DNA of 64,000 bases from Anaerolineales bacterium (GCA_019454165.1 CP075367.1:1714805-1778804), one strand, 5' to 3'. Positions 53,005 through 61,621 are shown, counted from the stretch's first letter. The notes: generated by a model from the sequence alone, not told the origin. Program-made: numbers and translations.

Positions 53005-53967
53005 TTAGTCGTCGGTCTTGGCCTTGTCGCCGTAGTTGGCTTTGCCGCAGTCGCAACCGCCGTTCTCATGGCGGTCACACGGCGCTTCGCTCTTGCGGCG
53101 CAGCGCCTCCAGTTCATCCCACGGCTCGATCTCGTGCTTGAGGAACTCAGCGCGCTTGCCCTCGGGCAGCGCCACCAACACAGCTTGCTTGAGCGGCACC
53201 ACATCCACCACTTTGCCACGGCCCAGCGGGGTCTGCACTTCCTTACCGCGCTTGGGCAGGGTCTTGCGGGCCTCGACATACTGCTCGTATTCGTAGATCA
53301 GGCAGCAGCGCAAGCGGCCGCACATGCCGGTGATCTCGCCCGGGTCGAGCGAGATGCCCTGCGCCTTGGCCATCTTAATGGAGATGGGGCTGAAGTCGGT
53401 CAGGAAGGTGGAGCAACAGCGGCTCTCTAAGCCACAGGCGCCCATGCCACCCAGGATCTTGGCTACGTCACGCGGGCCAACCCGGCGCATCTCGATGTTG
53501 GTGTTCTTGTAGAGCTTGAGCATCTCTTTGCGCAGCTTGCCCAGGTCTATATCTTTGTCTTCTTCCGTGTTGTAGAGGAAGGTCAGCATTTTGCGGTCAA
53601 AGCTGAACTCCGCTTTGACGATCTTGACACCGCGGTAATTCAGCTTAGATGCGGCGGCACGCGCCTCGATCATGGCTTCAATTTCTTTTTTCTGAATATT
53701 CTTGTGAACTTCCAGGTCGCCCTGAGAGGCCTTGCGTTCAATGGCCTTCCAGGTACCCTGCTGCGGGGGCGCGGGCGGCTCCTCCAGGCGTTGAACTACC
53801 TGGCCGATCTGTACGCCGCGGCTGGTCTCGACAATGGCGTAGTCGCCAGGCTTGAGCTCAGGCTCTTTGCTGGCGTCAAAATGGTACAGCTTGCCGATCT
53901 TTTGAAAACGGATGCCGACGATCAGCGGGCTTTGCGCCTGCTCAGCCGGTTGTGGCGAATCAGTCAT
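53005..53967 (-). CDS. PSP1-domain protein, RicT (YaaT)-like
   Basis: 320 aa. PSP1 domain with FQKIGKLYHFDAS, GDYAIVETSRGVQIGQVV and the cysteine-rich signature GGMGACGLESRCCSTFL then GMCGRLRCCLIYEYEQY. In Bacillus, RicT helps RNase Y-dependent RNA maturation and carries Fe-S clusters with its partners. The C-terminus adds HENGGCDCGK, another Cys-rich patch. The ATG at 53967 is chosen over a GTG at 54006. It does not imply sporulation. Confidence 0.9.
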   Translation of the reverse strand: MTDSPQPAEQAQSPLIVGIRFQKIGKLYHFDASKEPELKPGDYAIVETSRGVQIGQVVQRLEEPPAPPQQGTWKAIERKASQGDLEVHKNIQKKEIEAMIEARAAASKLNYRGVKIVKAEFSFDRKMLTFLYNTEEDKDIDLGKLRKEMLKLYKNTNIEMRRVGPRDVAKILGGMGACGLESRCCSTFLTDFSPISIKMAKAQGISLDPGEITGMCGRLRCCLIYEYEQYVEARKTLPKRGKEVQTPLGRGKVVDVVPLKQAVLVALPEGKRAEFLKHEIEPWDELEALRRKSEAPCDRHENGGCDCGKANYGDKAKTDD

Positions 53968-54017
53968 GTTGTTATCGCTATGGGTGCTTTCACATCCACA
54001 GCGCACCTTTCTGCTTT

Positions 54018-54101
54018 GAGCGAATAGTGAGCAGTGATTAGTGATCAGGAACCCTATTTTGGCACAGTCCTGTTCACTGATCCCTATTCACTGCTCACTC
54101 G
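54018..54101. repeat. Heptad-structured inverted repeat overlapping the mrp 3' end
   Basis: The right arm 54068-54101 splits into 7-mers (TGTTCAC, TGATCCC, TATTCAC, TGCTCAC); the left arm 54018-54050 holds similar heptads reversed. The two could fold into an imperfect long hairpin. Same heptad family as 6131-6302. The mrp stop codon (54095-54097) lies within the right arm. Confidence 0.75.
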
Positions 54102-55177
54102 ATTTTAATCGAGAACGCCTGGCTTTGCGCAGCCAAAGCGGCAACCGAAGTGCGCAGGGCAATATCAGCGGCAATTTCGGTGAGGGCGCGGGCGGCAGGT
54201 GAGTCGGGATGGCTGATGACGATAGGCTTGCCGCTGTCTCCGCCGGCCCGCACCTGCGGTTCCATAGGCACCGCGCCGATAAAGGGCACGCCAAACTCAT
54301 CAGCCAGCGCTTCGCCGCCACCTTTGCCGAACACTTCCATACGCTTGCCGTCCGGCAATTCAAGGTAGCTCATATTCTCCACGACGCCCATGAGCGGCAC
54401 ACGCAGCTGGCGGAACATCTCGGCCCCGCGGCGGGCATCGTCGGTGGAGACTTGCTGCGGCAGCGTGACGATGACCCCGCCGCTGAGCGGCGTGGTCTGC
54501 GCCAGGCTGAGCTGCACATCACCGGTGCCAGGCGGCATATCGACGATGAGATAGTCAAGCTCGCCCCACTCCACATCATTGATGAACTGGCGGATGGCGT
54601 TGTGCAGCATGGGGCCGCGCCACACCATGGCCTGCTCGGGCTTGACCAGGAAGCCGATCGACATCATTTTGACGCCATAGGCTTCAGCCGGCAGCAGATG
54701 GCCGCTGGCGTCCGGCGGGGCCGGCAAGTGCTTGACACCCATCATGGTGGGCACATTGGGGCCATAGACGTCTGAGTCGAGCAGGCCAACCCGGGCGCCC
54801 GCCTTGGCCAGCGCGGCAGCCACATTGACCGAGATGGTGCTTTTGCCCACCCCGCCCTTGCCGGAGGCAATGGCGACAGTGTTCTTGACGCCGGCGGCCG
54901 AACCCGCCCGCGGGCGTCCGTCACCAGGCACTTGCAGGGCAAATTGCAGGTCGATCTTCTTGGCGCCAGCTTTCTCGAGCGCCTTGCGCACGTCTTTCTC
55001 GATCTCAGCCAGGAAGGGATGATGAGGGCTGACCAACCCAAGTGTCAGGGAAACGCTATCGCCCTTGACGTCTAGTTTTTGAACCGCATTCAGCAGCACA
55101 AAGTCTTTTTGAACAGCCGGCTCTTTAACTTTAGCAAGCGCGGCGAGGACAGTTTCGTTAGTGATCTCTTTGGACAT
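54095..55177 (-). CDS. Mrp/NBP35-family ATPase without cysteines
   Basis: 360 aa. An N-terminal DUF59/MIP18-like domain, then the deviant P-loop SGKGGVGKSTISVNVA, LDSDVYGPNVPTMMG, and DMPPGTGDVQLSL. In most Mrp/ApbC proteins the region after VVENMSY contains a CxxC that carries the Fe-S cluster; here it reads LELPDGKRMEVFGKGGG, and the whole protein has no cysteine. It may act in Fe-S or other metal-cofactor assembly by a different route. TAGAAT lies 7 nt before the ATG. Confidence 0.9.
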   Translation of the reverse strand: MSKEITNETVLAALAKVKEPAVQKDFVLLNAVQKLDVKGDSVSLTLGLVSPHHPFLAEIEKDVRKALEKAGAKKIDLQFALQVPGDGRPRAGSAAGVKNTVAIASGKGGVGKSTISVNVAAALAKAGARVGLLDSDVYGPNVPTMMGVKHLPAPPDASGHLLPAEAYGVKMMSIGFLVKPEQAMVWRGPMLHNAIRQFINDVEWGELDYLIVDMPPGTGDVQLSLAQTTPLSGGVIVTLPQQVSTDDARRGAEMFRQLRVPLMGVVENMSYLELPDGKRMEVFGKGGGEALADEFGVPFIGAVPMEPQVRAGGDSGKPIVISHPDSPAARALTEIAADIALRTSVAALAAQSQAFSIKIE

Positions 55178-55207
55178 ATTATGAATTCTAACTCGGTGAG
55201 GCTAATC

Positions 55208-55522
55208 CTACTCAGCAGCTTCTTCTAGATCCTTCGCCGCCTTATCGATCTGTTTGAGCAGCGCCTTCTCACCGCCACGGAAGCGGCGCACATTGTCTTG
55301 CGAGCATTCTGTGCAGCCCTTCATGGCGCGGAACGAGTCAGCGTTGCAGTTATGGCAGCCGTTGACCCGCGCCATAGCCAGTACGAACACCACCGCATCC
55401 TGGCCATCCGGGCCGGCTTTGTAAGCCTTCGCGGCGGCAGCACGCCACGCCGCCCCGTGCAGATCACGGATGGCGGGGGTCACGCGTAGCGGATAGAGCA
55501 GCTCAGTATCTTCGTTATACAT
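55208..55522 (-). CDS. Small protein with CHNC/CTEC cysteine motifs
   Basis: 104 aa. A helical protein with two CxxC pairs, CHNCNADSF and GCTECSQDN, separated by 12 residues, in an AhpD- or four-helix-like setting; a charged helix ends it. Could bind zinc or an Fe-S cluster, or do thiol redox chemistry. I do not recognise a named family. It lies between mrp and nuoI on the same strand. The nuo terminator hairpin separates it from nuoI. Confidence 0.7.
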   Translation of the reverse strand: MYNEDTELLYPLRVTPAIRDLHGAAWRAAAAKAYKAGPDGQDAVVFVLAMARVNGCHNCNADSFRAMKGCTECSQDNVRRFRGGEKALLKQIDKAAKDLEEAAE

Positions 55523-55534
55523 TTGCCTATTACA

Positions 55535-55561
55535 ACGAAGCGAGGCATAACCTCGCTTCGT
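55535..55561 (-). terminator. Hairpin after nuoI
   Basis: ACGAAGCGAGG, loop CATAA, CCTCGCTTCGT: 11-bp arms, ending 23 nt past the nuoI stop on the minus strand. T-run weak (TTGTAAT). Confidence 0.65.
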
Positions 55562-55584
55562 GTCTTTCAGTAGTGACTTTCTAC

Positions 55585-56256
55585 TTACTGCGCCGGCGTG
55601 CTGCCTGCGGCAGGGCCATCGGCCGGCTTGGCAGCGGCCGCAGCGGCTTTGGCCGCGGCGGCGGCAGCCTTCTTGGCGGCTTCCTCAGCCTTCAGGGTCT
55701 CCTCGCGGTTGTAGTTCGTGGGACGAATGCCGGCATAGTAGCTGGCGGGCTTGGAGAGCTTCTCTTTGTTGAAGATGTGCTCAGCATGGCGGTCGAACGA
55801 GGCCATCTCGTAATCATGGTCCATCTTGATGGCATCGAACGGGCAGTATTCCGCACAATAACCACAGTTCATGCAGATATCCACATCGATGAAGAAATCC
55901 ACCGGCTCAGGCACGGGGCGCTTGGTCACGGGGTCTTCCGTGCGCACGATCCAAATACACTGCGGCGGGCAGACTTTGGCGCAGATACCGCAAGAGGTAC
56001 AGCGGTCATGCTTGTTGCCTTCCTCGTCTACATCGTAGACGAGGAAAGGTACAAAACGAAACTCCTCGGGCACCGGCAGCTTCTCTTCCGGATACTGCAC
56101 GGTGAAGATGCCTTTGGTGTCCTTACTGCGGCGGTGCTGGATGCCCTCTTTCGAGTAATAGCGGTTGCGGCCCAGCCACTTAATGTCTTCGACATACGAG
56201 TCGATGAAGTGGGTCAGGGTCACCCACATGCCTTTGAGAATACCAAGTCCGTACAT
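55585..56256 (-). CDS. nuoI: NADH-quinone oxidoreductase subunit I
   Basis: 223 aa. Two [4Fe-4S] motifs: CTSCGICAKVCPPQC and CMNCGYCAEYCPFDA. These carry electrons to cluster N2 in NuoB within complex I. An Ala/Lys-rich low-complexity tail of ~35 residues (from about 185) is unusual. It ends the cluster nuoB-nuoCD-nuoI, starting 21 bp after nuoCD. Confidence 0.95.
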   Translation of the reverse strand: MYGLGILKGMWVTLTHFIDSYVEDIKWLGRNRYYSKEGIQHRRSKDTKGIFTVQYPEEKLPVPEEFRFVPFLVYDVDEEGNKHDRCTSCGICAKVCPPQCIWIVRTEDPVTKRPVPEPVDFFIDVDICMNCGYCAEYCPFDAIKMDHDYEMASFDRHAEHIFNKEKLSKPASYYAGIRPTNYNREETLKAEEAAKKAAAAAAKAAAAAAKPADGPAAGSTPAQ

Positions 56257-56277
56257 AGTCTTTATCTCCAGCCTGCC

Positions 56278-58047
56278 TTAGCGGTCTACTTCGCCAAGCA
56301 CAATGTCAATGGAACCGAGGTTGACCACTACGTCAGCCACCTTTTGGCCTACGCACATCTTCTCGAGCACCGTCAGGTTGATGAAGCTTGGGGCGCGCAC
56401 ATGGTAGCGAGCCGGGTTGCCTTTGCCGTTGGAAACAATGTAGAAGCCCAACTCTCCCTTAGGGCCTTCCACACGGCCATAAGACTCGCCAGCGGGCACA
56501 CGCACCTGGTAGGGGTTCTTGCCGTTCATGATCTCGCCGCCAGGCAGGTCTTTCAACGCCTGGTTGAGGATCTGCAAGCTCTGGCGCATTTCGTCGATGC
56601 GGATCATGTAACGGTCGTACACATCGCCATGCTGGCGCACCGTAACATCGAACTTGAAACGGTCATAGATGCTATAGGGGTCCGCGCGGCGGACATCGTA
56701 CGGCACGCCAGAGGCACGCAGCACGGGGCCAGCCGTGGAGAAGGCGATCGCCTCCTCCGGAGTGATGACGCCGATGCCCTCGGAGCGGCTGCGCACCAGC
56801 TCGTTCTCGGAGAGGTAAATGTCCAGCTCGTCGATCTTGCGCGGCAGGCGCTCGGTCACGAGGGACTTAATCTTCTCCAGCACGCCTTCGGGGAGATCAC
56901 GCGCTACCCCACCGAAGCGGAAGTAGTTGCACATCATGCGCGAGCCGGTGGTGGCCTCGAAGATATCCAGGATCAGCTCACGTTCAACGATAGCGTACAG
57001 CGCCGGGGTGAAGAAGGCGCCCAGGTCGTTCAGCAGGAAGCCGATGGCCCATAAGTGGTTGCTGATGCGGGTCAGCTCAGCCATGATGACGCGGATGTAC
57101 TCGGCGCGTTCAGGCGGAGCGGCCTTGTCGCCCATCAATTTCTCGACGGCGAGGGCGTAGCCGAAGTTGTTGCTCATGGAGGACAGGTAGTCGAGGCGGT
57201 CGGTGAACGGCATGTTCATCGTCCAGGTGTTGCGCTCGCCGATCTTCTCGTGATTGCGGTGCAGATAGCCCATCACCGGCTTGAGCGCCACGATGGTCTC
57301 ACCATCCAGGCGCACGGCCATCCGGAACACGCCGTGCGTGGACGGATGCTGCGGGCCGAGGTTGACGACTACCTGCTCGGTGTCAATGTCTTCGCTATAT
57401 TCACGGGCGGCGCGCTCCAGCACTTCGTAGAGCTTGGGGTCATCGGTTTCTTTGAAGCCCGTGGGGTCAAAGCCTTGGGGATAGGCATTATTCTTGTTGA
57501 AGGGGTTGCGGTCCTCAATGCGATAGACCTGGCCTTCAGGCCAGCGGTTCTTAAACGGCTTAACCTCTTCTTCGAAGTAGGCTTCCTTCCAGTCCTTGCG
57601 CATGGGGTAACCGGCAAAGCCCTCCCACATCAAAATGCGGCGCTGGTCAGGATGGCCTTCAAAATTCACGCCATACAGGTCATACGCTTCGCGCTCCTGG
57701 AAGTCAGCGCCAGCGTACAGCGGCGTGAGCGAGGGCACGGTCGAGTTCTCGCGGGGGGTCTGGACCTTCAGTTCCAGTGCCCCACCACCGGTGGACTTGT
57801 AAAAGTGGTAGACCACTTCGATAAAGTTTTCGGCGTTCGGGGCGTCAGAGTAATAGTCGACTGCGGTGACAGAGGAGAGATAGTCGTAGCCCATCTCATC
57901 ACGCAAGGCAGTGGCGACTTCAATCAGCTTGCTGGTGTCTACCAAAAAGCCAGCATAGCCAGGGCGCGCGTCTGCCTTTACGGCATCCGGGAAGCGCTTC
58001 TCCAGCTCGCTCTTTTCAACGGGGGCGGCAGTTGTAGCTTCAGTCAT
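56278..58047 (-). CDS. nuoCD: NADH-quinone oxidoreductase fused subunits C and D
   Basis: 589 aa. Residues 1-~190 are NuoC (30-kDa, [14 protein letters not shown] [20 protein letters not shown]), residues ~200-589 are NuoD (49-kDa: [26 protein letters not shown], and the C-terminal [15 protein letters not shown]). NuoD holds part of the quinone site. The NuoC/NuoD fusion occurs in E. coli and some other phyla. It is 9 bp downstream of nuoB. Confidence 0.95.
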   Translation of the reverse strand: MTEATTAAPVEKSELEKRFPDAVKADARPGYAGFLVDTSKLIEVATALRDEMGYDYLSSVTAVDYYSDAPNAENFIEVVYHFYKSTGGGALELKVQTPRENSTVPSLTPLYAGADFQEREAYDLYGVNFEGHPDQRRILMWEGFAGYPMRKDWKEAYFEEEVKPFKNRWPEGQVYRIEDRNPFNKNNAYPQGFDPTGFKETDDPKLYEVLERAAREYSEDIDTEQVVVNLGPQHPSTHGVFRMAVRLDGETIVALKPVMGYLHRNHEKIGERNTWTMNMPFTDRLDYLSSMSNNFGYALAVEKLMGDKAAPPERAEYIRVIMAELTRISNHLWAIGFLLNDLGAFFTPALYAIVERELILDIFEATTGSRMMCNYFRFGGVARDLPEGVLEKIKSLVTERLPRKIDELDIYLSENELVRSRSEGIGVITPEEAIAFSTAGPVLRASGVPYDVRRADPYSIYDRFKFDVTVRQHGDVYDRYMIRIDEMRQSLQILNQALKDLPGGEIMNGKNPYQVRVPAGESYGRVEGPKGELGFYIVSNGKGNPARYHVRAPSFINLTVLEKMCVGQKVADVVVNLGSIDIVLGEVDR

Positions 58048-58056
58048 GCTTGCCTC

Positions 58057-58737
58057 TTAGCTGGCCGCTTCGGCGGCGGGTGCGGGAGCAGCAGGTGCGG
58101 CCGCGGGAGCGGCAGGCTTCTTGCTGGTTTCCTGCTTGATGAGTTCATTGTCACGCGGGTCGATCAGATCCGGCCCGAGCAGCGGCACAGGGATGGCCGG
58201 GATGTCTTCCTTGCCGTACCAGCGCACCTGGGTGATGGATTCGGAGTCGATCTTCTCCTGCAATTTCATCAGGCCGTGCAGCAGGGCTTGCGGGGTCGGC
58301 GGGCAGCCGGGAACGTACACATCCACCGGCACATACTGATCCACACCCGAGACTACGTTGTAGCCCTCTTTGAACGGGCCACCGCCGGAGGCGCAGGCGC
58401 CCATCGCCAGCACGTACTTGGGCTCAGGCATCTGGTTATACAGACGCACGATCTGCGGGATCATCTTCTTGGTGACGGTACCGGAGACGATCATGAGGTC
58501 AGACTGGCGCGGGCTGGGGCGCATCACTTCCATACCGAAGCGCGCCAAGTCATAGCGGCTGGCGGCGGTACAGATCATCTCGATGGCGCAGCAAGCCAGA
58601 CCGAACATCATGGGCCAGACGGAGTAGCGGCGGCCCATGTTCCAGATCTTGTCCAGCGTGGTGATGGCCACGTTCTGCCGCAACTCAGGCGGAACCTCGT
58701 AGCCGGCGCTGTTCACGGTGGGATTGGTATCAGTCAT
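58057..58737 (-). CDS. nuoB: NADH-quinone oxidoreductase subunit B
   Basis: 226 aa. Cluster N2 cysteines: the adjacent pair in [18 protein letters not shown] and [25 protein letters not shown] precedes the third. An Ala/Pro-rich tail of about 25 residues follows, like that of NuoI. No nuoA lies upstream; the next gene is an IscX-like protein 38 bp away on the same strand. Confidence 0.95.
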   Translation of the reverse strand: MTDTNPTVNSAGYEVPPELRQNVAITTLDKIWNMGRRYSVWPMMFGLACCAIEMICTAASRYDLARFGMEVMRPSPRQSDLMIVSGTVTKKMIPQIVRLYNQMPEPKYVLAMGACASGGGPFKEGYNVVSGVDQYVPVDVYVPGCPPTPQALLHGLMKLQEKIDSESITQVRWYGKEDIPAIPVPLLGPDLIDPRDNELIKQETSKKPAAPAAAPAAPAPAAEAAS

Positions 58738-58775
58738 GTACGTTCATCTCCACTAGCGTTGTCCACTACCCCGGT

Positions 58776-58988
58776 TCACACCGGGTTGATTTCCTCAAAC
58801 CACTCCTGGTAAATTGCAGCCAGGATCTCATCATTCGCCAGCTCCGGATCATCCACAAAGCTGGGCAGAGCGATCGTCCACTGAAAGATCTCACCCAATG
58901 AGACGTTTTCCAACGTCTCATGCGGGTATCGCGCTTTCAACGCCAGCACGATCTCATATATGGCGTCCCAATACAGTTGCTGGGCCAT
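58776..58988 (-). CDS. iscX: IscX-like Fe-S assembly accessory protein
   Basis: 70 aa. The pattern matches IscX (YfhJ): YWDAIYEIVLALKARYP near the start, SLGEIFQWTIALPSFVDDP in the middle and ANDEILAAIYQEWFEE at the end, including the WT and DDP positions and the acidic C-terminus. IscX modulates iron donation in Fe-S assembly. It is at the head of nuoB-nuoCD-nuoI and faces a SufR-like regulator. The assignment is by eye and the protein is short. Confidence 0.75.
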   Translation of the reverse strand: MAQQLYWDAIYEIVLALKARYPHETLENVSLGEIFQWTIALPSFVDDPELANDEILAAIYQEWFEEINPV

Positions 58989-59013
58989 CGCTCCCGATTG
59001 TTCTTTCGTTCAC

Positions 59014-59041
59014 ATTATACATGGTTGAACATTTGAGTCAA
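59014..59041 (-). promoter_or_regulatory. Promoter of the iscX-nuo operon
   Basis: Minus strand TTGACT, 16-nt spacer, TATAAT, ending 25 nt before the iscX ATG. The spacer carries GTTGA ... TCAAC symmetry. It overlaps a possible divergent promoter for the SufR-like gene. Confidence 0.75.
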
Positions 59042-59062
59042 CGCCTGTGAATAAAGTAAATA
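59033..59062 (+). promoter_or_regulatory. Possible divergent promoter for the SufR-like gene
   Basis: TTGAGT, 18-nt spacer, TAAATA. It would start transcription near 59069-59070, after the GTG at 59047, and so favours the GTG at 59083. Confidence 0.4.
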
Positions 59063-59082
59063 TTTATTTGCTAAAATATAGC

Positions 59083-59673
59083 GTGCAATCTACTCGCCAA
59101 AGCATCCTGGACTATCTGGCTTCCCGCGGCAGCGCCAGCGCCCAGCAAATGGCGCAGGCCTTCGGCATGAGCACGCAAAATCTGCGCCGCCACTTGCGCA
59201 TACTGGAGCAGCGCGGCCTGATCGCCGTCAGCCAACCCGCAGCCAGCGGCCGCGGGCGTCCACAGCTGACCTACTCCCTCACCGCGCAGGCCCAGCCTGA
59301 CCATCTGGCCGGGCTCAGCAGCGCCTTGCTGAGCGGCCTGCGCCCAGCCAGCCTGCGCCCGCTGGCACAGCGTCTGCTGGGCGGGGCGCCCCGCGCAGCC
59401 CGCAATACCAGCCAGCGGCTGGTGGCCGCCATGCGCCAGCTGGAGCCAATGGGCTACCGGCCGCGCTGGGAGGCCCGCCCTGGTGGCCCACAGGTGGTGC
59501 TGGGCCATTGCCCGTTCGCGGCCATCATCGATCAGCACCCGGAGCTATGCCAGGTGGACGCGCACATGCTGGAGGAACTGCTAGGTACTGATGCAGAACA
59601 AGCCAGCAAGCTGCAGCCTGGCCCACAGGGCACGCTGCAGTGTGTCTTCCGAATCAAAGAGCGCCGCAGTTAG
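59083..59673 (+). CDS. SufR-like winged-helix regulator
   Basis: 196 aa from GTG at 59083 (an in-frame GTG at 59047 adds 12 AT-rich codons that overlap the likely promoter). The N-terminal winged helix has STRQSILDYLASRGSASAQQ and GRGRPQLTY. The C-terminus has CPF ... LC with 12 residues between (C-x12-C), then a third Cys 30 residues on, close to the Fe-S ligand spacing of cyanobacterial SufR. It is divergent from iscX-nuo, with overlapping promoters, and probably senses cluster status. Confidence 0.78.
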   Translation: MQSTRQSILDYLASRGSASAQQMAQAFGMSTQNLRRHLRILEQRGLIAVSQPAASGRGRPQLTYSLTAQAQPDHLAGLSSALLSGLRPASLRPLAQRLLGGAPRAARNTSQRLVAAMRQLEPMGYRPRWEARPGGPQVVLGHCPFAAIIDQHPELCQVDAHMLEELLGTDAEQASKLQPGPQGTLQCVFRIKERRS

Positions 59674-59687
59674 CGGCGCTCTTTTTT
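59656..59687 (+). terminator. Intrinsic terminator overlapping the SufR-like stop codon
   Basis: AAAGAGCGCCGC, loop AGTTA, GCGGCGCTCTTT and further T. The gene's stop (59671-59673) lies inside the hairpin. Confidence 0.88.
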
Positions 59688-59697
59688 GGTACTGAAA

Positions 59698-60357
59698 CTA
59701 GGGAAACAGAGATGGCAAGTTGAGGCCAATATTGACCCCACCCGAGCCTCCGCCCACCCCCACTTGCAGGGTATCTAGCACATTGAGGTTAATGCCGTCA
59801 GCCTCATCGCCATTCTGCTCGTTGCCTCCCTGCAGGTCTAGGTCGACCTGAAGCTGGACATTGCCACTATCGACATCCGCACCGACATCCAGCTGAGTGC
59901 CGACTGCAGGCACTTCGACGCCAAGGTTCGGCGACAGATCACTATTGTCGCTGCCCTGCCTGGGGGCGGCGGTGGGGGTCGCCTTACCGAGATCGAGGTT
60001 CACGATCCCAGCCTCGCCCAAGCCGGTATCCACACTCAAGCAGAGCAGACCCAGCAAGCAGTGATTGCCGCCTGTTCCCACTGAGCCATTGCCGGGCGGA
60101 TCCTGCGGCCCGCCCGTGGTGGGCGGCGGGTCTCCGATGGGAGGCAGGACCCCGCCGCCGGGCGGTAAGCTCGGCCCGCCGTTGTATACGATCAGCGGCG
60201 GCTGGCCGGCGCGTTGCGGCCCAAAACTGAGCGAAAAATATGGTGAAGTAATTTGCAGGTGGCTGGCAAAAGCCCCTGCAATGCATAATGCTGGCACCAG
60301 GAATAATGTGAGCAGCAGTGCAAGCCAGCGCCAAAATGAAGATGTACGTCCCTGCAT
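59698..60357 (-). CDS. Secreted protein of unknown function, Gly/Pro/Asp-rich
   Basis: 219 aa. Signal peptide (LALLLTLFLVPALCIAGAFA), then a Pro/Gly-rich region (LPPGGGVLPPIGDPPPTTGG), a CLLGLLCLSVD pair of cysteines and a Asp/Val/Leu-rich end with possible beta repeats (VQLQVDLDLQGG). GGGAGGG lies before the ATG. I recognise no family; it could be a surface or adhesive protein. It is divergent from a CAP/LysM gene. Confidence 0.68.
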   Translation of the reverse strand: MQGRTSSFWRWLALLLTLFLVPALCIAGAFASHLQITSPYFSLSFGPQRAGQPPLIVYNGGPSLPPGGGVLPPIGDPPPTTGGPQDPPGNGSVGTGGNHCLLGLLCLSVDTGLGEAGIVNLDLGKATPTAAPRQGSDNSDLSPNLGVEVPAVGTQLDVGADVDSGNVQLQVDLDLQGGNEQNGDEADGINLNVLDTLQVGVGGGSGGVNIGLNLPSLFP

Positions 60358-60433
60358 AGCAATCCCTCCCTGGCGCTTTTTCGTGATCTCATTTTATGAA
60401 ATAGTCTGCGCAAAAAAATTAACAGCTTTGAAA

Positions 60434-60460
60434 ATAGACTAAGGTCTATCCTGAATAGAC
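60434..60460. promoter_or_regulatory. Triple ATAGAC half-site between divergent genes
   Basis: ATAGAC-N4-GTCTAT (60434-60449) is a perfect inverted repeat; a third ATAGAC lies at 60455-60460, 21 bp from the first, about two helical turns. Such spacing suits a regulator bound cooperatively. It stands in the gap between the secreted-protein gene and the CAP/LysM gene. Confidence 0.5.
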
Positions 60461-60532
60461 TTGTCATTCTTGCTAACCGCCCATTCATCAGTTGCCAAAA
60501 GCAAAGTGGTAGCATTTATTATTAGCGTCCTT

Positions 60533-61600
60533 ATGCGTACTCTGCTCCGCTGGCTGTCCCTCGCCTCACTATTCCTCATCAACGCTGCCCCTGCTTATGC
60601 TCCCGCGCCGCAAGGCTCCCCGAGCGAAGTGGTGGCGCTTATCAACGCCTACCGCGCGGAGTTCGGCCTTCCCCCCTACGAAGAGAATCCCCTGCTCTAC
60701 CAGCTGGCCCAGGGCCAGGCAGACTATCTAGCCTCCACCCAAGGCGCCACCGGCGGTGACATCCACACCGGGCCGGGCGGCACGCGCCCGCGTGACCGCG
60801 CCTATGCGGCGGGTTACGGCGGCGGCTCCACCATCTTCATCTCAGAGATCGCCAAGTATGGCATGGGCGAAACCTCCCAGAGCGCCATCAACTGGTGGAA
60901 GCAATCCCCGAACCACAACCCCACAATGATCGCATCCACCTATATCCATATTGGCTGCGGGGTAGCCAATGATGGAACGACGCGTTATTACTTTGTGTGT
61001 GTAACCGGCTATAGCGCTGGCGGGGTGCCGTCCACTGGGTCGGGCACGCCTGCTGTATCCGGTGGGCAAGGCAGCCAACCTCCCGTCCAGATCATGATCC
61101 CGGTTACCAAGGCCGAGCCACAACCTGACGGGTCGATCATGCACATCATCCGCACCGGCCAAACGCTATGGACCGTGGCAGCGGTGTACGAGGTGCCGCT
61201 GGAGCAGCTCCTTGAGCTCAATGGCTTCACGGAATGGGAAGTACTGCATCCCGGCGACGAGGTCATGGTGGCGCCGCCGGGTAGCGTAGCCACCAGCGTA
61301 CCGACGAAGGATCCCAACGCCACGCCAACGGCCACGGCTACCTTGTCGCCAACACCCACCGCCACGGCGACCGTGCTTTCAGCCGCGGATACTGACGCCA
61401 CGGTGCAAGCCGCCCTGGCACTGGCCCAGCAGGAAGTTCAGCAGGCCAACGAGCAGCGTACCGCCAACAGCAGCGTGCAATTGGTGGTGGGGATCGCCCT
61501 GATCAGCATTCTCAGCGTCGTAGTAGCCAGTTTCTTTATTCAGCGGCCGGCAACAGAACCCGAGCCCGACGAGAACGATCCCTTCGCTCCGATCACTTAG
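60533..61600 (+). CDS. Secreted CAP-domain protein with LysM and C-terminal anchor
   Basis: 355 aa. Signal peptide (LLRWLSLASLFLINAAPAYA), a CAP/SCP-like domain (ALINAYRAEFGLPPYEENPL; SAINWWKQSPNHNPTMI; TYIHIGCGVANDGTTRYYFV), then one LysM domain (HIIRTGQTLWTVAAVYEVPLEQ), a Thr/Pro-rich linker, and a C-terminal membrane segment (VQLVVGIALISILSVVVASFFI). Probably held to membrane and wall. The ATG at 60533 is 10 nt after TATTAT; a TTG at 60461 is rejected. Confidence 0.87.
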   Translation: MRTLLRWLSLASLFLINAAPAYAPAPQGSPSEVVALINAYRAEFGLPPYEENPLLYQLAQGQADYLASTQGATGGDIHTGPGGTRPRDRAYAAGYGGGSTIFISEIAKYGMGETSQSAINWWKQSPNHNPTMIASTYIHIGCGVANDGTTRYYFVCVTGYSAGGVPSTGSGTPAVSGGQGSQPPVQIMIPVTKAEPQPDGSIMHIIRTGQTLWTVAAVYEVPLEQLLELNGFTEWEVLHPGDEVMVAPPGSVATSVPTKDPNATPTATATLSPTPTATATVLSAADTDATVQAALALAQQEVQQANEQRTANSSVQLVVGIALISILSVVVASFFIQRPATEPEPDENDPFAPIT

Positions 61601-61621
61601 CCAGGCTCACAATGGCTTGCC

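Noticed and set aside
55573..58812. Two long plus-strand frames (493 and 585 codons) across the nuo genes
   Set aside because: Both are antisense to nuoI, nuoCD, nuoB and iscX-like genes with clear motifs; GC-rich codon structure on the opposite strand keeps them open.
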